A DNA stretch of 64,000 nt from Pirellulales bacterium (lineage in GTDB: Bacteria; Planctomycetota; Planctomycetia; Pirellulales; Lacipirellulaceae), in NCBI GenBank assembly GCA_019636345.1, contig JAHBXQ010000011.1, positions 1-64,000 of the forward strand, written 5' to 3'. The stretch's first letter is position 1; every line of letters begins with the position of its first letter. The translations under genes and the position numbers were made by a program. Below, one piece after another: positions 35,124-46,224 of this stretch. The notes under the pieces are model-generated. The model was not told the origin of the DNA. It ran no database searches and worked only from the letters and a program-made list of their open reading frames with translations.

Positions 35124-37342
35124 GCGCCCCTCCCCGCCGCGGGGGCGTGATAACTGGCCGCATAGGCGACGAGCTGCTCGAGCACCAGCGCCGCCAGCAG
35201 GGCGTACAGCAGCGCGTCGCGCAGTTGCACGCCGGCGAGCTGGTCGTCGTCCTGCGAAAGCTCGGAGGATTGCATGTATTGGTATTCGACTCCCTGGAGC
35301 CGTTCGGCGAGTTGGCGCGCGCTGGTGATGTGGAGATCGCCTTCGCCCGTCGGCACGTTGACCGCCAGGAGCCGCTCGACCTCCTGGCCGTCACGGCGCG
35401 TGAGCACAAGCCGCCACACCCCCGCCGCGGCGGCGGGCGAGAGCTGGGCCGCGTGGACGCCGTCGCGCGTCTCGGCCGTGACAATGACCCCTTCCCCCGC
35501 AACCCCGGGGGCGATGACCCGCAGTTTCGGTTCGAACTCCTCTTCCGGCAACGAGACCGTCAGCGGCAGCCCGGCGATGCGGCCGTCGTCGGTCCGCCGG
35601 GTCGACGACAGGTAGCCGACCATCTCGTTCGCCACGACGAGGAATACGGGATTGAGACTCAGGTTGTTCCAGGTCCCCAGCGGCGTGGGCCGGGGCGACA
35701 GCTTCGTGAGTTGCACGACGACCCGCCCCGCGCCGAACTGCTTCTCCATGACCAGCGGGGCGCCGTTGCGAAGCGAGGCGAGCGTGCGGACCTTCGCCGT
35801 CGCGGGGGCTTGCCAGTCAGGTTCGAGCGCGTAGTAGAAATCGACCTTCGCCAGCGGCAGATAGTTGTTTCGCTGGCCGCGGAAGACGCGGAAGATCGGA
35901 TGCTCGGAGATGCGAAGATCGATCTCGTCGCTCCCGCCGCCAGCGAGGAGTTGCGTCGGCACGTCGAGCGGGGCCGGCGCCAGGCCTTCGCCGTCTCGGA
36001 AGAGCCGGTTGTTGAAGAAGTCGCGCCCGGTCGTCGGCCCGACGAAGATCGCCAACCCGCCCCCCGCCTCGACGTACTCTTCGAGCGCCTCGAGGTCGGC
36101 GTCGTCGATCCGCGGGACGTCGAGCAAGAAGACCGCCGCGTATTGGGCGAGCTTGTCGTGATTGCGAAGATAACTGATCGGCTCGACCTGCGGCGCCCAA
36201 CCGTTGAGATTCCGTCCGCCCGGGCTCAGCGCGGTCGTGAGGAAGTAGCCGTCGTCCCCGTCCGGCGAACCGTCGATGACGAGCACCGGGTAAGTCGCGG
36301 GGGCGTCGAACGTCCATTGGCGGCGGTTGTCGGCCTCGACCGCGTCCGATTCGAGCGTCGCGGTCGCCGCGTGGGAGCCTGGTTCGAGGAATGCGACGCG
36401 GAACCGTTCGGCGAGTTCCTCGCCAGGGGGGATCTCGTCGAAGACCACCGCGGGGAGCCGGGCGCCGTCTTGTTCAATCGCCACCGCGACCGCCGTCGCG
36501 GGCTTGTCGCCGTAGTTCGCCACGGCCAGCTCCATCCAGGTCTCGACACCCGCGGCCCGGGCGCCGCTCTCGGGGGCGAGCCGCGTAACGGCCAGATTGC
36601 CGTGGAACTCGTCGGCGCACTGCACGAACCGCAGTTGGTCGACTCGTTCGCCCAGCCGCTGGGCCGCCTGAGCCAAGGAGGTTCGCTCCTGCCACTGTCG
36701 CTCGCGGAAGTCGGTCAGGAGGTAAACGATCGTCGTCTCGTCGGGCGCCGGCTCGGGGAGTCGGAGCGCCGCCTGCAGTGCGTCGAGCGGGCCCGCGTCA
36801 TTCTCGCCGGGGCGCCATTTGCCGAGCGCCGTTTCCAACTCCGCCAAGAGCGCCGCATCGAGCGGTCGCCGCTCCCACGGGGCGCCGTCCCCGGCCGTGA
36901 GGGCCCGTGCTTCCGAGAACCGGAGCACGGTCACAAGTTGCCGCTCGGCCCGTCCGTCGGCCTGCCGGATGATTTCCAGGGCCGAGCGCACCGCCTCGCC
37001 GAACGCGGACCGCTGGTCCCGTTGGTCTGACATCGAGTAACTGTCGTCGACCAAGAGCACGTGATGCGTCGCCCCCCGGCCGAACAGCCGGCCCCAGTCC
37101 GAGGGAATGACCGGCCCGGCCAGCATGAACACCGCCAGCGCAATCGCCGCGGTCCGCAAAGCCAACAGCAGGAACTGCTTCAGCAGAATCCATTTCTTGT
37201 TCCGCTTCTGGCTTTCGAGCAGAAACGACATCGCCGCCCATTCGATTTTCCGCCGTCGGCGGAGATTGATCAGGTGGATGAGCGTCGGAACCGCAATGAG
37301 CGGCAGCCCGACGGTCAGCAGCGATTGAAACAGAAAGGACAA
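35120..37342 (-). CDS. BatA-like VWA membrane protein
   Basis: A 740-residue protein. The start is a TTG at 37342, chosen because it gives the family N-terminus MSFLFQSLLTVGLPLIAVP and the next ATG is 37 codons later, inside the first helix region. Residues 5-25 and 55-78 are membrane helices of the BatA N-terminal type, with LIHLINLRRRRKIEWAAMSF between them. A VWA-type metal site follows (D99, S101, S103 in VDDSYSMSD). Bat proteins, named from Bacteroides aerotolerance, are envelope proteins that work with MoxR ATPases; the substrate is unclear. It lies 82 bp after the DUF58 gene and overlaps the next VWA gene. Confidence 0.85.
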   Translation of the reverse strand: MSFLFQSLLTVGLPLIAVPTLIHLINLRRRRKIEWAAMSFLLESQKRNKKWILLKQFLLLALRTAAIALAVFMLAGPVIPSDWGRLFGRGATHHVLLVDDSYSMSDQRDQRSAFGEAVRSALEIIRQADGRAERQLVTVLRFSEARALTAGDGAPWERRPLDAALLAELETALGKWRPGENDAGPLDALQAALRLPEPAPDETTIVYLLTDFRERQWQERTSLAQAAQRLGERVDQLRFVQCADEFHGNLAVTRLAPESGARAAGVETWMELAVANYGDKPATAVAVAIEQDGARLPAVVFDEIPPGEELAERFRVAFLEPGSHAATATLESDAVEADNRRQWTFDAPATYPVLVIDGSPDGDDGYFLTTALSPGGRNLNGWAPQVEPISYLRNHDKLAQYAAVFLLDVPRIDDADLEALEEYVEAGGGLAIFVGPTTGRDFFNNRLFRDGEGLAPAPLDVPTQLLAGGGSDEIDLRISEHPIFRVFRGQRNNYLPLAKVDFYYALEPDWQAPATAKVRTLASLRNGAPLVMEKQFGAGRVVVQLTKLSPRPTPLGTWNNLSLNPVFLVVANEMVGYLSSTRRTDDGRIAGLPLTVSLPEEEFEPKLRVIAPGVAGEGVIVTAETRDGVHAAQLSPAAAAGVWRLVLTRRDGQEVERLLAVNVPTGEGDLHITSARQLAERLQGVEYQYMQSSELSQDDDQLAGVQLRDALLYALLAALVLEQLVAYAASYHAPAAGRGA

Positions 37343-38295
37343 GGCGGGCAGTGAGGTCAGAGGTCGGGGTGCTTGATGTTTGTACGTGAGGCAGGGCTCG
37401 CGCCGAGCTTGCGGCTTTGCGCCGTCACCTCGTCCGATACGCCGCCAGTCGCCGCGTCAAAAGCGCCGCCAGCGCTGCGTCGAGCGGCTGGCTCGTTCGC
37501 AGCAACGTATAGTCGACCGCGTCCCGGGCGCACCCGTGACGCAGCGCTTCCAGGAATTGTCGGAGCGCGGCGAGGTACCCCTCGCGAAGCGCCCGCGGGT
37601 TGCAGTTGAGCGTCTCGGGGAGCTCCAAGCCTTCGAACCGAGTCGGCCCGTCGAACGGGAAGTCGAGTTCGTCGTCGTCGAGCACATGGAGCACGATCAC
37701 GTCGTGCCCCCGCTGCCGCAAGAGCCGCAAGCCCCGGAGGGTCGAGCCGACGTCCCCCAGCAGATCGCTCACCACGATCATCAGCCCTCGGCGCGGGCTC
37801 GCTTCGGCGATCTCGGACAGGACGGCGCCCGCGTCCGTCTTGTCCCGGGGCGGGTTCGCATCGAGCGCCTTGACGATCGCCGCCAAGTGATTCTGCGTGC
37901 TTCGCAGCGGGGTGCGCGCTCGGATCCCCTCGTCGAACGCAATGCACGCCGCCCCGTCGTGCTGCCGCAACAGCAGATAGGCCAGACTCGCGGCGACCGT
38001 CGCGGCATACTCGTACTTGTTCAAATCCCCCGAGCCGTAGCGCATGCTGGCCGACACGTCGACCAGCAGCGTGACGCGCATGTTGGCGTCTTCCTCGAAC
38101 TGCTTGACGTACAGCTTGTCCTGCTTGGCCCACGCCTTCCAGTCGACATGCCGGAGGTCGTCCCCCGGCGCGTACTGGCGGTGCTGCAGAAACTCGACCG
38201 ACTGGCCGAAATACGGGCTGCGGTGCAGGCCGCTGAGGAATCCCTCGACGACGTGCCGGGCGCGCAGCTCGAGTCGACCGATTCGGCGAATCGCC

Positions 38296-39351
<1,056 letters not shown>

Positions 39352-39507
39352 GGGCGGAAGACTCGCATTCAAGGATTCGCCGGCAAAGGCCGCTCTCGGG
39401 CCCAAGGGGGGTCAGTATGCAACAAATAGACGCGAAGGGTGAGTGGGGCCGACGAGATTTGCGGGCATGCAGACGGGGCTCGGGTCGCGAGACGGTTCAA
39501 ACCGGCC

Positions 39508-40557
39508 TCACCGCTGATAAATCGGCAAGCAGGCATTGTCCAGTTGCAGCATGATCAGGTTCAGTGCGGTCGTATACACCGGTCCGACGTAGCCCTGTTG
39601 CCAGAAGACGACCGTCTCGTCGGCGACTTTGGTCTCGGTCGCCTCGGTCAGCAGGCGTTTGCGGATGGCGCGGCGGTATTGTTCCCACACGTCCCCTCCC
39701 TCGCGGTATTGCACCTGGGCGTAGTAGAAGTGGGCGTAGTGCCAGTGGCCGAAGCTGTCGCTGGCCGTCGGATCGAGGTTCGCCCGGCAGTACTCCAGCA
39801 TCCGCGGCACGTAGTCGTCGTCGTACTCGCCGGCGTTGAACAGGCAGGCCACTGCCGCGGCGGTGATCGCCGGGCGCCCGCCGCCTCCCTTCGAGCTGTA
39901 CTGGACCGCCCCGTCCTTAAGCGTGCAGCCGTGGATGTACTTGACCGCCTTGTCGATAATCTCCTTGGGGACCGGGACCCCCGCGTTGCGGCAGCTTCGC
40001 AGGCCCTGCACCTGGGTGATCGTCGTCGAGCCCTCGTCGAACCCCCCGCCGTCCTTGGCGCTGACGTAGCCCCAGCCGCCGTCCTTAGTTTGGGCGTAGC
40101 CGGTGAACTCGACCGCCTTGGCGAGGATGCGAATCAATTCCTGTTGCCGCTCGACGTCCTCCTCCTCTCCCAGGACCTCCGACAGAAACAGCATCGCAAA
40201 CCCGTGGCCGTAGGTGTAGCGGTCGTCGTCCTGATCGCCGATCAGCCCGTTGGGACGGGCGCGGCGGGTGAGGAAGTCGACCGCCCGGCGGATGTTTTCG
40301 GCGTACTTTCCCTGGGTCGTCGTCGACCCTTCGCACAACATGGCCAACCCGGCCAGCGAAGTCATCGCCGTCGGGTACCGCCCTTGCGCGGTCCAACTTC
40401 CCAGTTGGTGCTGCTGGTGGGCGAGCCAATCGAGCCCCCGGGACACCGCCTGCCGCGTCTCGGGATCGATCGGCTCCGCCAGCGACGGCGCTGCACACAG
40501 GCAAGCCAACGCGGCGAAGGCGACAGTCGATGTCAGTTTGCTCAGGCGGAATTGCAT
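39508..40557 (-). CDS. secreted prenyltransferase/squalene-cyclase-like repeat protein
   Basis: A 349-residue protein starting at the ATG at 40557, with a signal peptide (MQFRLSKLTSTVAFAALACL). The mature part consists of alpha-alpha repeats of the prenyltransferase/squalene-oxidase type, with QTKDGGWGYV and GHGFAMLFLSEV as recognisable units. The acidic catalytic motif of true terpene cyclases (DxDD) is not visible, and the protein is half their length, so an enzymatic role is doubtful. Its relative at 48506 has the same kind of repeats. The end of the propeller gene comes 37 bp before its start, so the two are likely co-transcribed, with the propeller gene first. Confidence 0.8.
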   Translation of the reverse strand: MQFRLSKLTSTVAFAALACLCAAPSLAEPIDPETRQAVSRGLDWLAHQQHQLGSWTAQGRYPTAMTSLAGLAMLCEGSTTTQGKYAENIRRAVDFLTRRARPNGLIGDQDDDRYTYGHGFAMLFLSEVLGEEEDVERQQELIRILAKAVEFTGYAQTKDGGWGYVSAKDGGGFDEGSTTITQVQGLRSCRNAGVPVPKEIIDKAVKYIHGCTLKDGAVQYSSKGGGGRPAITAAAVACLFNAGEYDDDYVPRMLEYCRANLDPTASDSFGHWHYAHFYYAQVQYREGGDVWEQYRRAIRKRLLTEATETKVADETVVFWQQGYVGPVYTTALNLIMLQLDNACLPIYQR

Positions 40558-40594
40558 GGAGGAAATCCATTTACGCGGCGAGGAGGCGACTGCG

Positions 40595-43500
40595 TCAATC
40601 GACGGCTTCAAACGCGCGGCGGAGCAGGTTGTTCAGCCCCTGCCGCGACTCGGAGTCGTTCGCCTCGACCTCGGCCATCGATGGCGGGATGGGCGGTCGC
40701 GGGGCGTCGGTGAACCGGAGCGAAAGCGTGCTGCTGCTCATCTCGATCGCCACGACGTGCTGAGCGTCGCTCGCCACCTGCGGCTGGCAATACCCCGCGG
40801 CGGCGGCGTTCAGCTCGTCGCTCCGGAACAGGGTCCGGCCGGTCGCCTTGTCGAGCACCAGCATCGTGGCGCTTGCGCGGCTCCCCCCTTTGTCGACGCG
40901 GTTGAGCGTGCTGGCGAACACGATCACCGGCAGGTCGACCCCTTGGGTCTGCATCAGCGCCTGTTGCGAGAGCTGCGCCGGTTGGTTCCACCGCATGGCG
41001 CCGCTTGCGCGATCGTATACGTAGAGGTCGCCGTTGATCGTCGGGTAGTCGAACTGGTTGAACAACGCGATCCGTCGCTCGGGTCGCCGCGGCGCGTTCT
41101 GCGAGACGGCGATCACCAGCGCGTCGCTTCCCGCAAGCAGGTGGATCTCATCGGCCTTGCGCGGCAGTGCGTCGTCGTCGTCGACCACGAATCGTCCGGT
41201 CGCCAGATCGATCACCGCGATCCTGCCGGCCCGTTCCATGACGGCCGCCAGACGACCGGCGTCGACGTCAACCAGCGACTCGGGAGCGAATTGCAGCTCC
41301 CACGCGCTGGCGCCGGTCCAAACGTCGACCGCCGAGAGCTTGCACCCCGCGGGTCCCGACTCCCAAGCAATGACGGTTCGGTCCCGGGTCGTCAGGCGTT
41401 CGCGCCAGCTCGGCACGGCCCGTTCGCCCAGAGCCCGGCCGTCGACGGTGCTGTACGCCTGCGCCCGGCGACTCGTGCGCGGGGCGACGAAAACGACCTG
41501 CTCGTCGCCGAACAGATCGCACCCGGCAGGAACGTCGCCCCGTCGCCACAGCGTTTCTCCCGAGAGCGGGTCGACGCAGACGAGACGCCGTGAATCGTGA
41601 AAAACGACCCCGTCGACCGTCATCGGTCCGACGACCCCGGTCCAGCGGCCGTTGAACTCGGCGCGCGGAGGGCGGTACGTTCCAGGCCGCGACGGCGTGG
41701 ACGACGGGCTTCCCGGCAACTCGTCGCGCGCGTCGTTTCCGACGACGTTCGTGCGCCACAGCACGGCAGTCTCCTCGCCGCGGGCCAGCGTGTTGACCGC
41801 CGCGATTTGGCGGCCCGTCGAGACGACCATCAGACTGCCCCGGGCGACGGCGTAGCTCATCCCCGGCTCGCGATACGCGGCCTGCTGCGTCGGATCGATC
41901 AGGGTCGTGAATGCGTCGCGCCCGCGACTGTCGCGCAGCAACAAGCCGCCGTTGCGACTGATCAAGGCGACGCTCGCCCCGGCCAGCACGTCGTCGGCCC
42001 GCTCCCAGGGGACCCCCCATAGCGGCATCCGCGCTCGGCCGAGGCGGTTCTCCGGCGACGTCGGTTTGTTTTGCGGTTCAACCCGACCTTGGGGCCAGTC
42101 GAGTCCCCCCGGTTCACGCGCAACGGCCAACTCGGCGCCCGTCTTGCCATCGAGGCAAACCGTCTCGGCCAACTCGCCCGCCAATCGCACGTCGTAAGCC
42201 CCGGCGAACACGTCGGCCCCGGCGGCATGCAGGCCGCGAGCGATCCGCGCGACCGCCTCGGCGCGGACGGCCGCGTCGGTCGATTTCTCCAACGACAAGA
42301 ACTGTTGCTGGGCCGCGAGCCACTGCTGCTGCTCGGCGAGCTTGCGAGCCAACTGCAAGCGCAGCTCCTCGGCGCCCGGCAGATCGCCGAACCACTCCAG
42401 ATAGCGAACCGTCGGCATCCCTGATTCGTCGTCCACCGGCGCCAGCCGAGCGACTTCGTCCCGAATCCTCGCTTGCTCGGACTCGCTGCTTGCGGCGTAG
42501 ATTGCGGCGATCTGGGCTCGGCCCCAGCGGGCTGGTTGAGCCTCGTGGTCGGGTCCCAGGGCGAACGGGCCGCTCGTGGCTCCGGCGGTGCGGTAAAGCT
42601 CCAAACACGCGTCGGCCGCCGGGGCCGGTTCGCCGACTTCCAGAAAGCCGCGCGCCTGAATCCGCAACAGGGACAGCCGCCGAGCGGCCGAGCCGTCCTG
42701 CAACTGGGCCAACAGCGGCAGCTTGTCGCGGTGGGCGACGAAGTCCGCTTCCAGAGATTCGATCAGGCACTCGGCCAAGACGGCCCCGACGTCGACGTCG
42801 TCCGGCGCGCGGCGGTGGGCCCGTTCGAGCAGCGAAATCGCTTCGCCGCGGCGGTCTTCGTTCATCGCGATTTCGCCCAGGGTTCTCAAGGCGTCGACGT
42901 TCTGATCGTCGTCAGCCAGGGCCGCGGTCGCCTCGGCGCGCAGCACGTCGACTTGGTCGAATCGCTCCAAGAATCGGCCCGACTGCGACAGCACGGCGCC
43001 GCGATGGCAAATCAGGTTCCCGAGCGGCCGGGCCTGCTTGGCGGCGACGCTGGCAGCGATCTTGCCGGCCGCCAGATCGACCGCGACGACCTCGCCATTG
43101 GACAGCGGCAGAAAGTACGTTCCGCCGGTCAAGAACCCTGTTCCGGTCGGAGCTGCGCCTGCGGGCCACGCGACTCCGGCGCCGTTCCACGCCATCGTGC
43201 CGTCGGCCAGCTTCAGCGCGATCGCCTTCTGCGGCCCGATCAGGAGCACCCGCCCCTCGCTGACGCAGGCCACGGCGAGCATGCCGCCGCGGTCGCGCTT
43301 CCACAGAAGTTTGCCCGTGCGAAGATCGAGGCAATGCAATTCGTTCGAGTCGGGCGGAGACGTCAGGACCTTGCCGTCGGCGATTGTCGCCGCGGCGTCG
43401 ATCCAAGACCCTGCCTCGTCGCCGCTGGGGAACTCGTCGACCCGGTGGGGATAACTCTGCAACGCCTCGCGTCGCTGATAGGGATAAGCCCAGGCCAACG

Positions 43501-45202
43501 CGCGACTCGCCACGTCGAACCCCACCACGACGCCCCCCCCCGTCGGACAGACCAACATGCCGTCGGCATAGGAAGCGACGTTCGCGTTCAAGTGGCGCTG
43601 CGGATCGAACGCGATTTGGTAATCGAAGCTCGCCAGCGGTTGGCGCCATTCGATGTCCCCGGTCTTCGCATCGATGGCCGCCAGATTCACTTCGTCCCGC
43701 AGATCGACGACCGCGTACAGCGTCGCCCCGACAGCGATCGGGGCGCCGGAAAAGAACGCTCCGGGAAGCGGGCCGGCGACGTCGGAACCGTCGATCTCCC
43801 ATGCCTTCGCCCCGCGGGCGTCCAGCCGATAGGCGCACAGGCGATTGGTCGACTCGGGGGCCGTCCGCACGTCTCCCCCGAACGGGCCGAGTCGCCACAT
43901 CTCCATGCCGGGGGACTCCAGCAGCGGCTCGCTGCGAATGGCGTAAAGCTGCTCGCCGTCGCTGCTCATGACGCCGTACAGGCGGTCCCGCCAGATTCGC
44001 GTCGCAAACGCGTCCCGCGTCGCGGCGCCGCCGTCGGCGCCTTCCTCGCCCGAGTCGCGGGGCAGCAGTTGTTCGATCTCCGCCGAGCGGATCGGCTCGG
44101 ATTGCCACACCAGTTTGCCCGTGGCAAAGTCCACGCCGTACAACGTGTGCGGCGTTCGCAGCACGATCACGTCGCCCACGGCCAGCGGCTCCATCGCGGG
44201 CGGAGTGAGCCGGCCTGATTCGAGCCGGTCGGCGGCCAGTTCGTCGTACACGTCCTCCAACTCGGGATGAGGAAGGGTGCGCACCTGCCAGCGGACTCGC
44301 ATGTGAGGCAATCCCCCTAGCGACTCCGCGTTCCGAGCCCCGTTGCCTCGATGAGTCAGCCAATCGCGCGCGTCGAACGCCGGCAGCGCCGTCGGGTCGC
44401 CTAGCCGGGTCGCGAGCCACTCGCTGGCGGCTCGGCCCTGGGCGAGCGGCTCGGGACGGCCGCCAATCCGCACTTGCTGGTCTTTCGTTCGTGCAAGTTC
44501 GTCCCACGCAGCGCTGGCTTGCATCTCGTCCCCTGCTGCGCGCCACGCCGCCGCTGCGGCCACCGACAAATGCGGGTCGAACCGCCGGCGCGCTTCCGGC
44601 CAAGCGAGGAGCCGGTCGTATAGCAACCCCGCGCTCAGCAATCGGCCGGCGTCTTCCTCGCGGCGAGCCAACAGCAGCGCCGCTTCTTGTCCGGCCGGAC
44701 AGTAAAAATATTGTCGCACGACCGCTTCGAGGTCGTTGCGCTTCCCCGAGGCGACCGCTTCGCGCAGCTTGCGCTCGGCCGTCGGCGCGAATGCGGCGAC
44801 ATACGCTTCGCGTCCCGCGGGGGGCAAGTCGCGCAGCAGCGCGGCGGCGCGCGACTTGAGTCCCGCGAAAGCGGCCGGCGATCCGGTCTCGACAAAGGCG
44901 TCGGCGTCGCGCCCCAACACTTCGTCCAGGAACCGCAGCGCCTGGGTGAACTCGCCCGCCGCGATTCGCTCCTCGGCCCGTCGAATGCCGCGCGACAGTT
45001 CGCGCTCCATCACGGGCTGCACCCCCTCGAAGGGGTCGGCCGGAGCGTCCTGGGCGATCGCGACCGCAACCAGAACGAGCCCCGCGCCCCCAAGAGCGGC
45101 CAGGATTCCGGGGCTCGAGACGATCCGGCGGGATAAGCTGCGGCGCGCGGCTCCGTGAGTTCCCCGGCCTCCGGCCTCAGCGGTTCGAGCTGCAGGCGGC
45201 AT
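40595..45202 (-). CDS. giant PQQ-type beta-propeller protein
   Basis: A 1,535-residue protein. The ATG at 45202 is preferred over a TTG at 45235. A basic region and one hydrophobic segment (about 32-50, GILAALGGAGLVLVAVAIA) form a signal or anchor. A helical, TPR-like part follows, with propeller blades of the PQQ/BamB type in both halves: LYGVDFATGKLVWQSEPI and ETLWRRGDVPAGC are typical blade sequences. A second helical part, around residues 780-950, lies between the two propellers. No PQQ-binding catalytic residues are evident, so the propellers probably bind proteins. It is followed by a secreted prenyltransferase-like repeat protein, and the same pairing recurs at 48.5-56.5 kb. Confidence 0.82.
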   Translation of the reverse strand: MPPAARTAEAGGRGTHGAARRSLSRRIVSSPGILAALGGAGLVLVAVAIAQDAPADPFEGVQPVMERELSRGIRRAEERIAAGEFTQALRFLDEVLGRDADAFVETGSPAAFAGLKSRAAALLRDLPPAGREAYVAAFAPTAERKLREAVASGKRNDLEAVVRQYFYCPAGQEAALLLARREEDAGRLLSAGLLYDRLLAWPEARRRFDPHLSVAAAAAWRAAGDEMQASAAWDELARTKDQQVRIGGRPEPLAQGRAASEWLATRLGDPTALPAFDARDWLTHRGNGARNAESLGGLPHMRVRWQVRTLPHPELEDVYDELAADRLESGRLTPPAMEPLAVGDVIVLRTPHTLYGVDFATGKLVWQSEPIRSAEIEQLLPRDSGEEGADGGAATRDAFATRIWRDRLYGVMSSDGEQLYAIRSEPLLESPGMEMWRLGPFGGDVRTAPESTNRLCAYRLDARGAKAWEIDGSDVAGPLPGAFFSGAPIAVGATLYAVVDLRDEVNLAAIDAKTGDIEWRQPLASFDYQIAFDPQRHLNANVASYADGMLVCPTGGGVVVGFDVASRALAWAYPYQRREALQSYPHRVDEFPSGDEAGSWIDAAATIADGKVLTSPPDSNELHCLDLRTGKLLWKRDRGGMLAVACVSEGRVLLIGPQKAIALKLADGTMAWNGAGVAWPAGAAPTGTGFLTGGTYFLPLSNGEVVAVDLAAGKIAASVAAKQARPLGNLICHRGAVLSQSGRFLERFDQVDVLRAEATAALADDDQNVDALRTLGEIAMNEDRRGEAISLLERAHRRAPDDVDVGAVLAECLIESLEADFVAHRDKLPLLAQLQDGSAARRLSLLRIQARGFLEVGEPAPAADACLELYRTAGATSGPFALGPDHEAQPARWGRAQIAAIYAASSESEQARIRDEVARLAPVDDESGMPTVRYLEWFGDLPGAEELRLQLARKLAEQQQWLAAQQQFLSLEKSTDAAVRAEAVARIARGLHAAGADVFAGAYDVRLAGELAETVCLDGKTGAELAVAREPGGLDWPQGRVEPQNKPTSPENRLGRARMPLWGVPWERADDVLAGASVALISRNGGLLLRDSRGRDAFTTLIDPTQQAAYREPGMSYAVARGSLMVVSTGRQIAAVNTLARGEETAVLWRTNVVGNDARDELPGSPSSTPSRPGTYRPPRAEFNGRWTGVVGPMTVDGVVFHDSRRLVCVDPLSGETLWRRGDVPAGCDLFGDEQVVFVAPRTSRRAQAYSTVDGRALGERAVPSWRERLTTRDRTVIAWESGPAGCKLSAVDVWTGASAWELQFAPESLVDVDAGRLAAVMERAGRIAVIDLATGRFVVDDDDALPRKADEIHLLAGSDALVIAVSQNAPRRPERRIALFNQFDYPTINGDLYVYDRASGAMRWNQPAQLSQQALMQTQGVDLPVIVFASTLNRVDKGGSRASATMLVLDKATGRTLFRSDELNAAAAGYCQPQVASDAQHVVAIEMSSSTLSLRFTDAPRPPIPPSMAEVEANDSESRQGLNNLLRRAFEAVD

Positions 45203-45276
45203 TCCATGCTCCCAAGGTTTGGACCAGCGCGGCAACCGGCGTTTCGCAGTGCGGTCCCGCCGGACCGATTATGCCG

Positions 45277-45282
45277 ATTGTA
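45277..45282 (-). promoter_or_regulatory. -10-like element for the propeller gene
   Basis: TACAAT on the minus strand, five of six to consensus, 75 bases before the preferred ATG. No good -35 box is in place. Confidence 0.25.
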
Positions 45283-45684
45283 CGCACGACGGGTCTCTCA
45301 GAACCCCCGAACCGCCTCGGCCCCGGGAAAACCCGGGCCAAATTGCGTGGTAGTGTTTCTGCAACACGCACAAGAGCCAAAACCGGCTCGGTTTGCCCGG
45401 CTCCCCGACTTTGGGGATCCCACGGCAAGCCCGCAGTCGGTCGACCGGCAGCGTCTGGCGGTCATGCCGAAAGCCGTGGCTTGTGCGCCTAAGTCCCTTG
45501 CCGAGAGAAGTTTAGAAAGATCGTCCCCCCGGGGCAAGCAATCGCCACGGTGGTTGTCGGTCTCGCCTGTCAGTCCTCCCGTCGACCCAACCCGGGGCCT
45601 CTCCGGGGCGAGTCGGAGGGCTGCAGAAAGAAGGCGGCTCAGCCAAGAACCACTGATTTTCCAGGGTTTTTCGCGCCTGACGCC

Positions 45685-45714
45685 TTGTCATTCACGTTCC
45701 CCGGTCCTTACAAC
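45685..45714 (+). promoter_or_regulatory. candidate promoter of the HU gene
   Basis: TTGTCA (five of six) is followed after 18 bases by TACAAC (four of six). The start site would lie about 95 bases before the ATG. Confidence 0.35.
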
Positions 45715-45800
45715 TGCACACGTCCAGCCCCGTTGCGGACAGGACCGAGTCACTGCCGTTTCCCGCCCAGGTCCGCTTTTTCCCCACCCACAGAATTGCT

Positions 45801-45807
45801 AAGGAGG
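45801..45807 (+). promoter_or_regulatory. strong ribosome-binding site of HU
   Basis: AAGGAGG, a perfect Shine-Dalgarno match, lies nine bases before the ATG at 45817. Most genes in this window lack such a site, so it both fixes the start and marks the gene as probably highly expressed. Confidence 0.85.
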
Positions 45808-45816
45808 GTTTTCCCA

Positions 45817-46143
45817 ATGGCCAAAGCTCCCGTTAAGAAGCCGCCGACCAAGACCGAAGTGTTCGCCAGCATTGCCGAGACGACCGGTCTGCAGAAGAAG
45901 GACGTCGCTTCGGTGTTCGACGCCCTGGTCGACGAGATCTCGAAGGCGCTCAGCAAGAAGGGCCCGCAGAGCTTCACGCTCCCCGGGCTGTGCAAGATCG
46001 TCGTGCAGCACAAGCCGGCCCAGCCGGCCAAGAAGGGCGTGCCGAACCCCTTCAAGCCGGGCGAGTTGATGGACGTCGCCGCCAAGCCGGCGAAGAACGT
46101 CGTCAAGGTTCGCGCCCTGAAGAAGCTGAAGGACATGGTGTAA
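45817..46143 (+). CDS. HU family DNA-binding protein
   Basis: A 108-residue, lysine-rich protein. HU proteins are dimeric, bend DNA and help to pack the nucleoid. The family pattern is visible from residue 12: TEVFASIAETTGLQKKDVAS forms the dimer helices, FTLPGLCKIVVQ the beta saddle, and NPFKPGELM the arm end. It is longer than the usual 90 residues, mainly by a short N-terminal AKAPVKKPP leader and a slightly longer end. The start is fixed by a perfect ribosome site, and an intrinsic terminator follows 44 bases after the stop, so it is a single-gene transcript. Confidence 0.95.
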   Translation: MAKAPVKKPPTKTEVFASIAETTGLQKKDVASVFDALVDEISKALSKKGPQSFTLPGLCKIVVQHKPAQPAKKGVPNPFKPGELMDVAAKPAKNVVKVRALKKLKDMV

Positions 46144-46186
46144 GTCGCCCCGCCGCATCGTGCGTGCGGACTCGCCGCCAATTGAA

Positions 46187-46224
46187 AAGCCGCCCCGACG
46201 ATGGCTCGTCGAGGCGGCTTTTTT
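46187..46224 (+). terminator. intrinsic terminator of the HU gene
   Basis: A hairpin of 15 paired positions with one mismatch (arms 46187-46201 and 46206-46220, loop TGGC) is followed by a run of T residues ending at 46224. It is the clearest intrinsic terminator in the window. Confidence 0.9.

Larger units (their letters stand above)
45236..45816. other. 581-bp divergent gap before HU
   Basis: The gap separates the minus-strand propeller gene from the HU gene. Open frames exist but lack any family likeness and a ribosome site. It holds a candidate promoter for HU and a -10-like box on the minus strand (TACAAT, 45282-45277) for the propeller gene. Confidence 0.55.

Noticed and set aside
33288-37030. 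Long plus-strand frames opposite the VWA and BatA-like genes
   Set aside because: They are antisense to proteins with intact VWA metal sites and membrane helices. Their composition is that of reverse-frame translations.
39508-40557. A squalene-hopene cyclase
   Set aside because: The protein is about half the length of a cyclase, has a signal peptide, and lacks a visible DxDD motif. Only the repeat fold is supported.
40595-45202. A PQQ-dependent alcohol dehydrogenase
   Set aside because: The blades are of the PQQ/BamB type, but no catalytic residues, disulfide of adjacent cysteines or haem motif CXXCH was seen.
45155-45802. An open frame upstream of HU
   Set aside because: It has no family likeness, overlaps the promoter region of two genes, and its start has no ribosome site. 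The gap is better read as regulatory.
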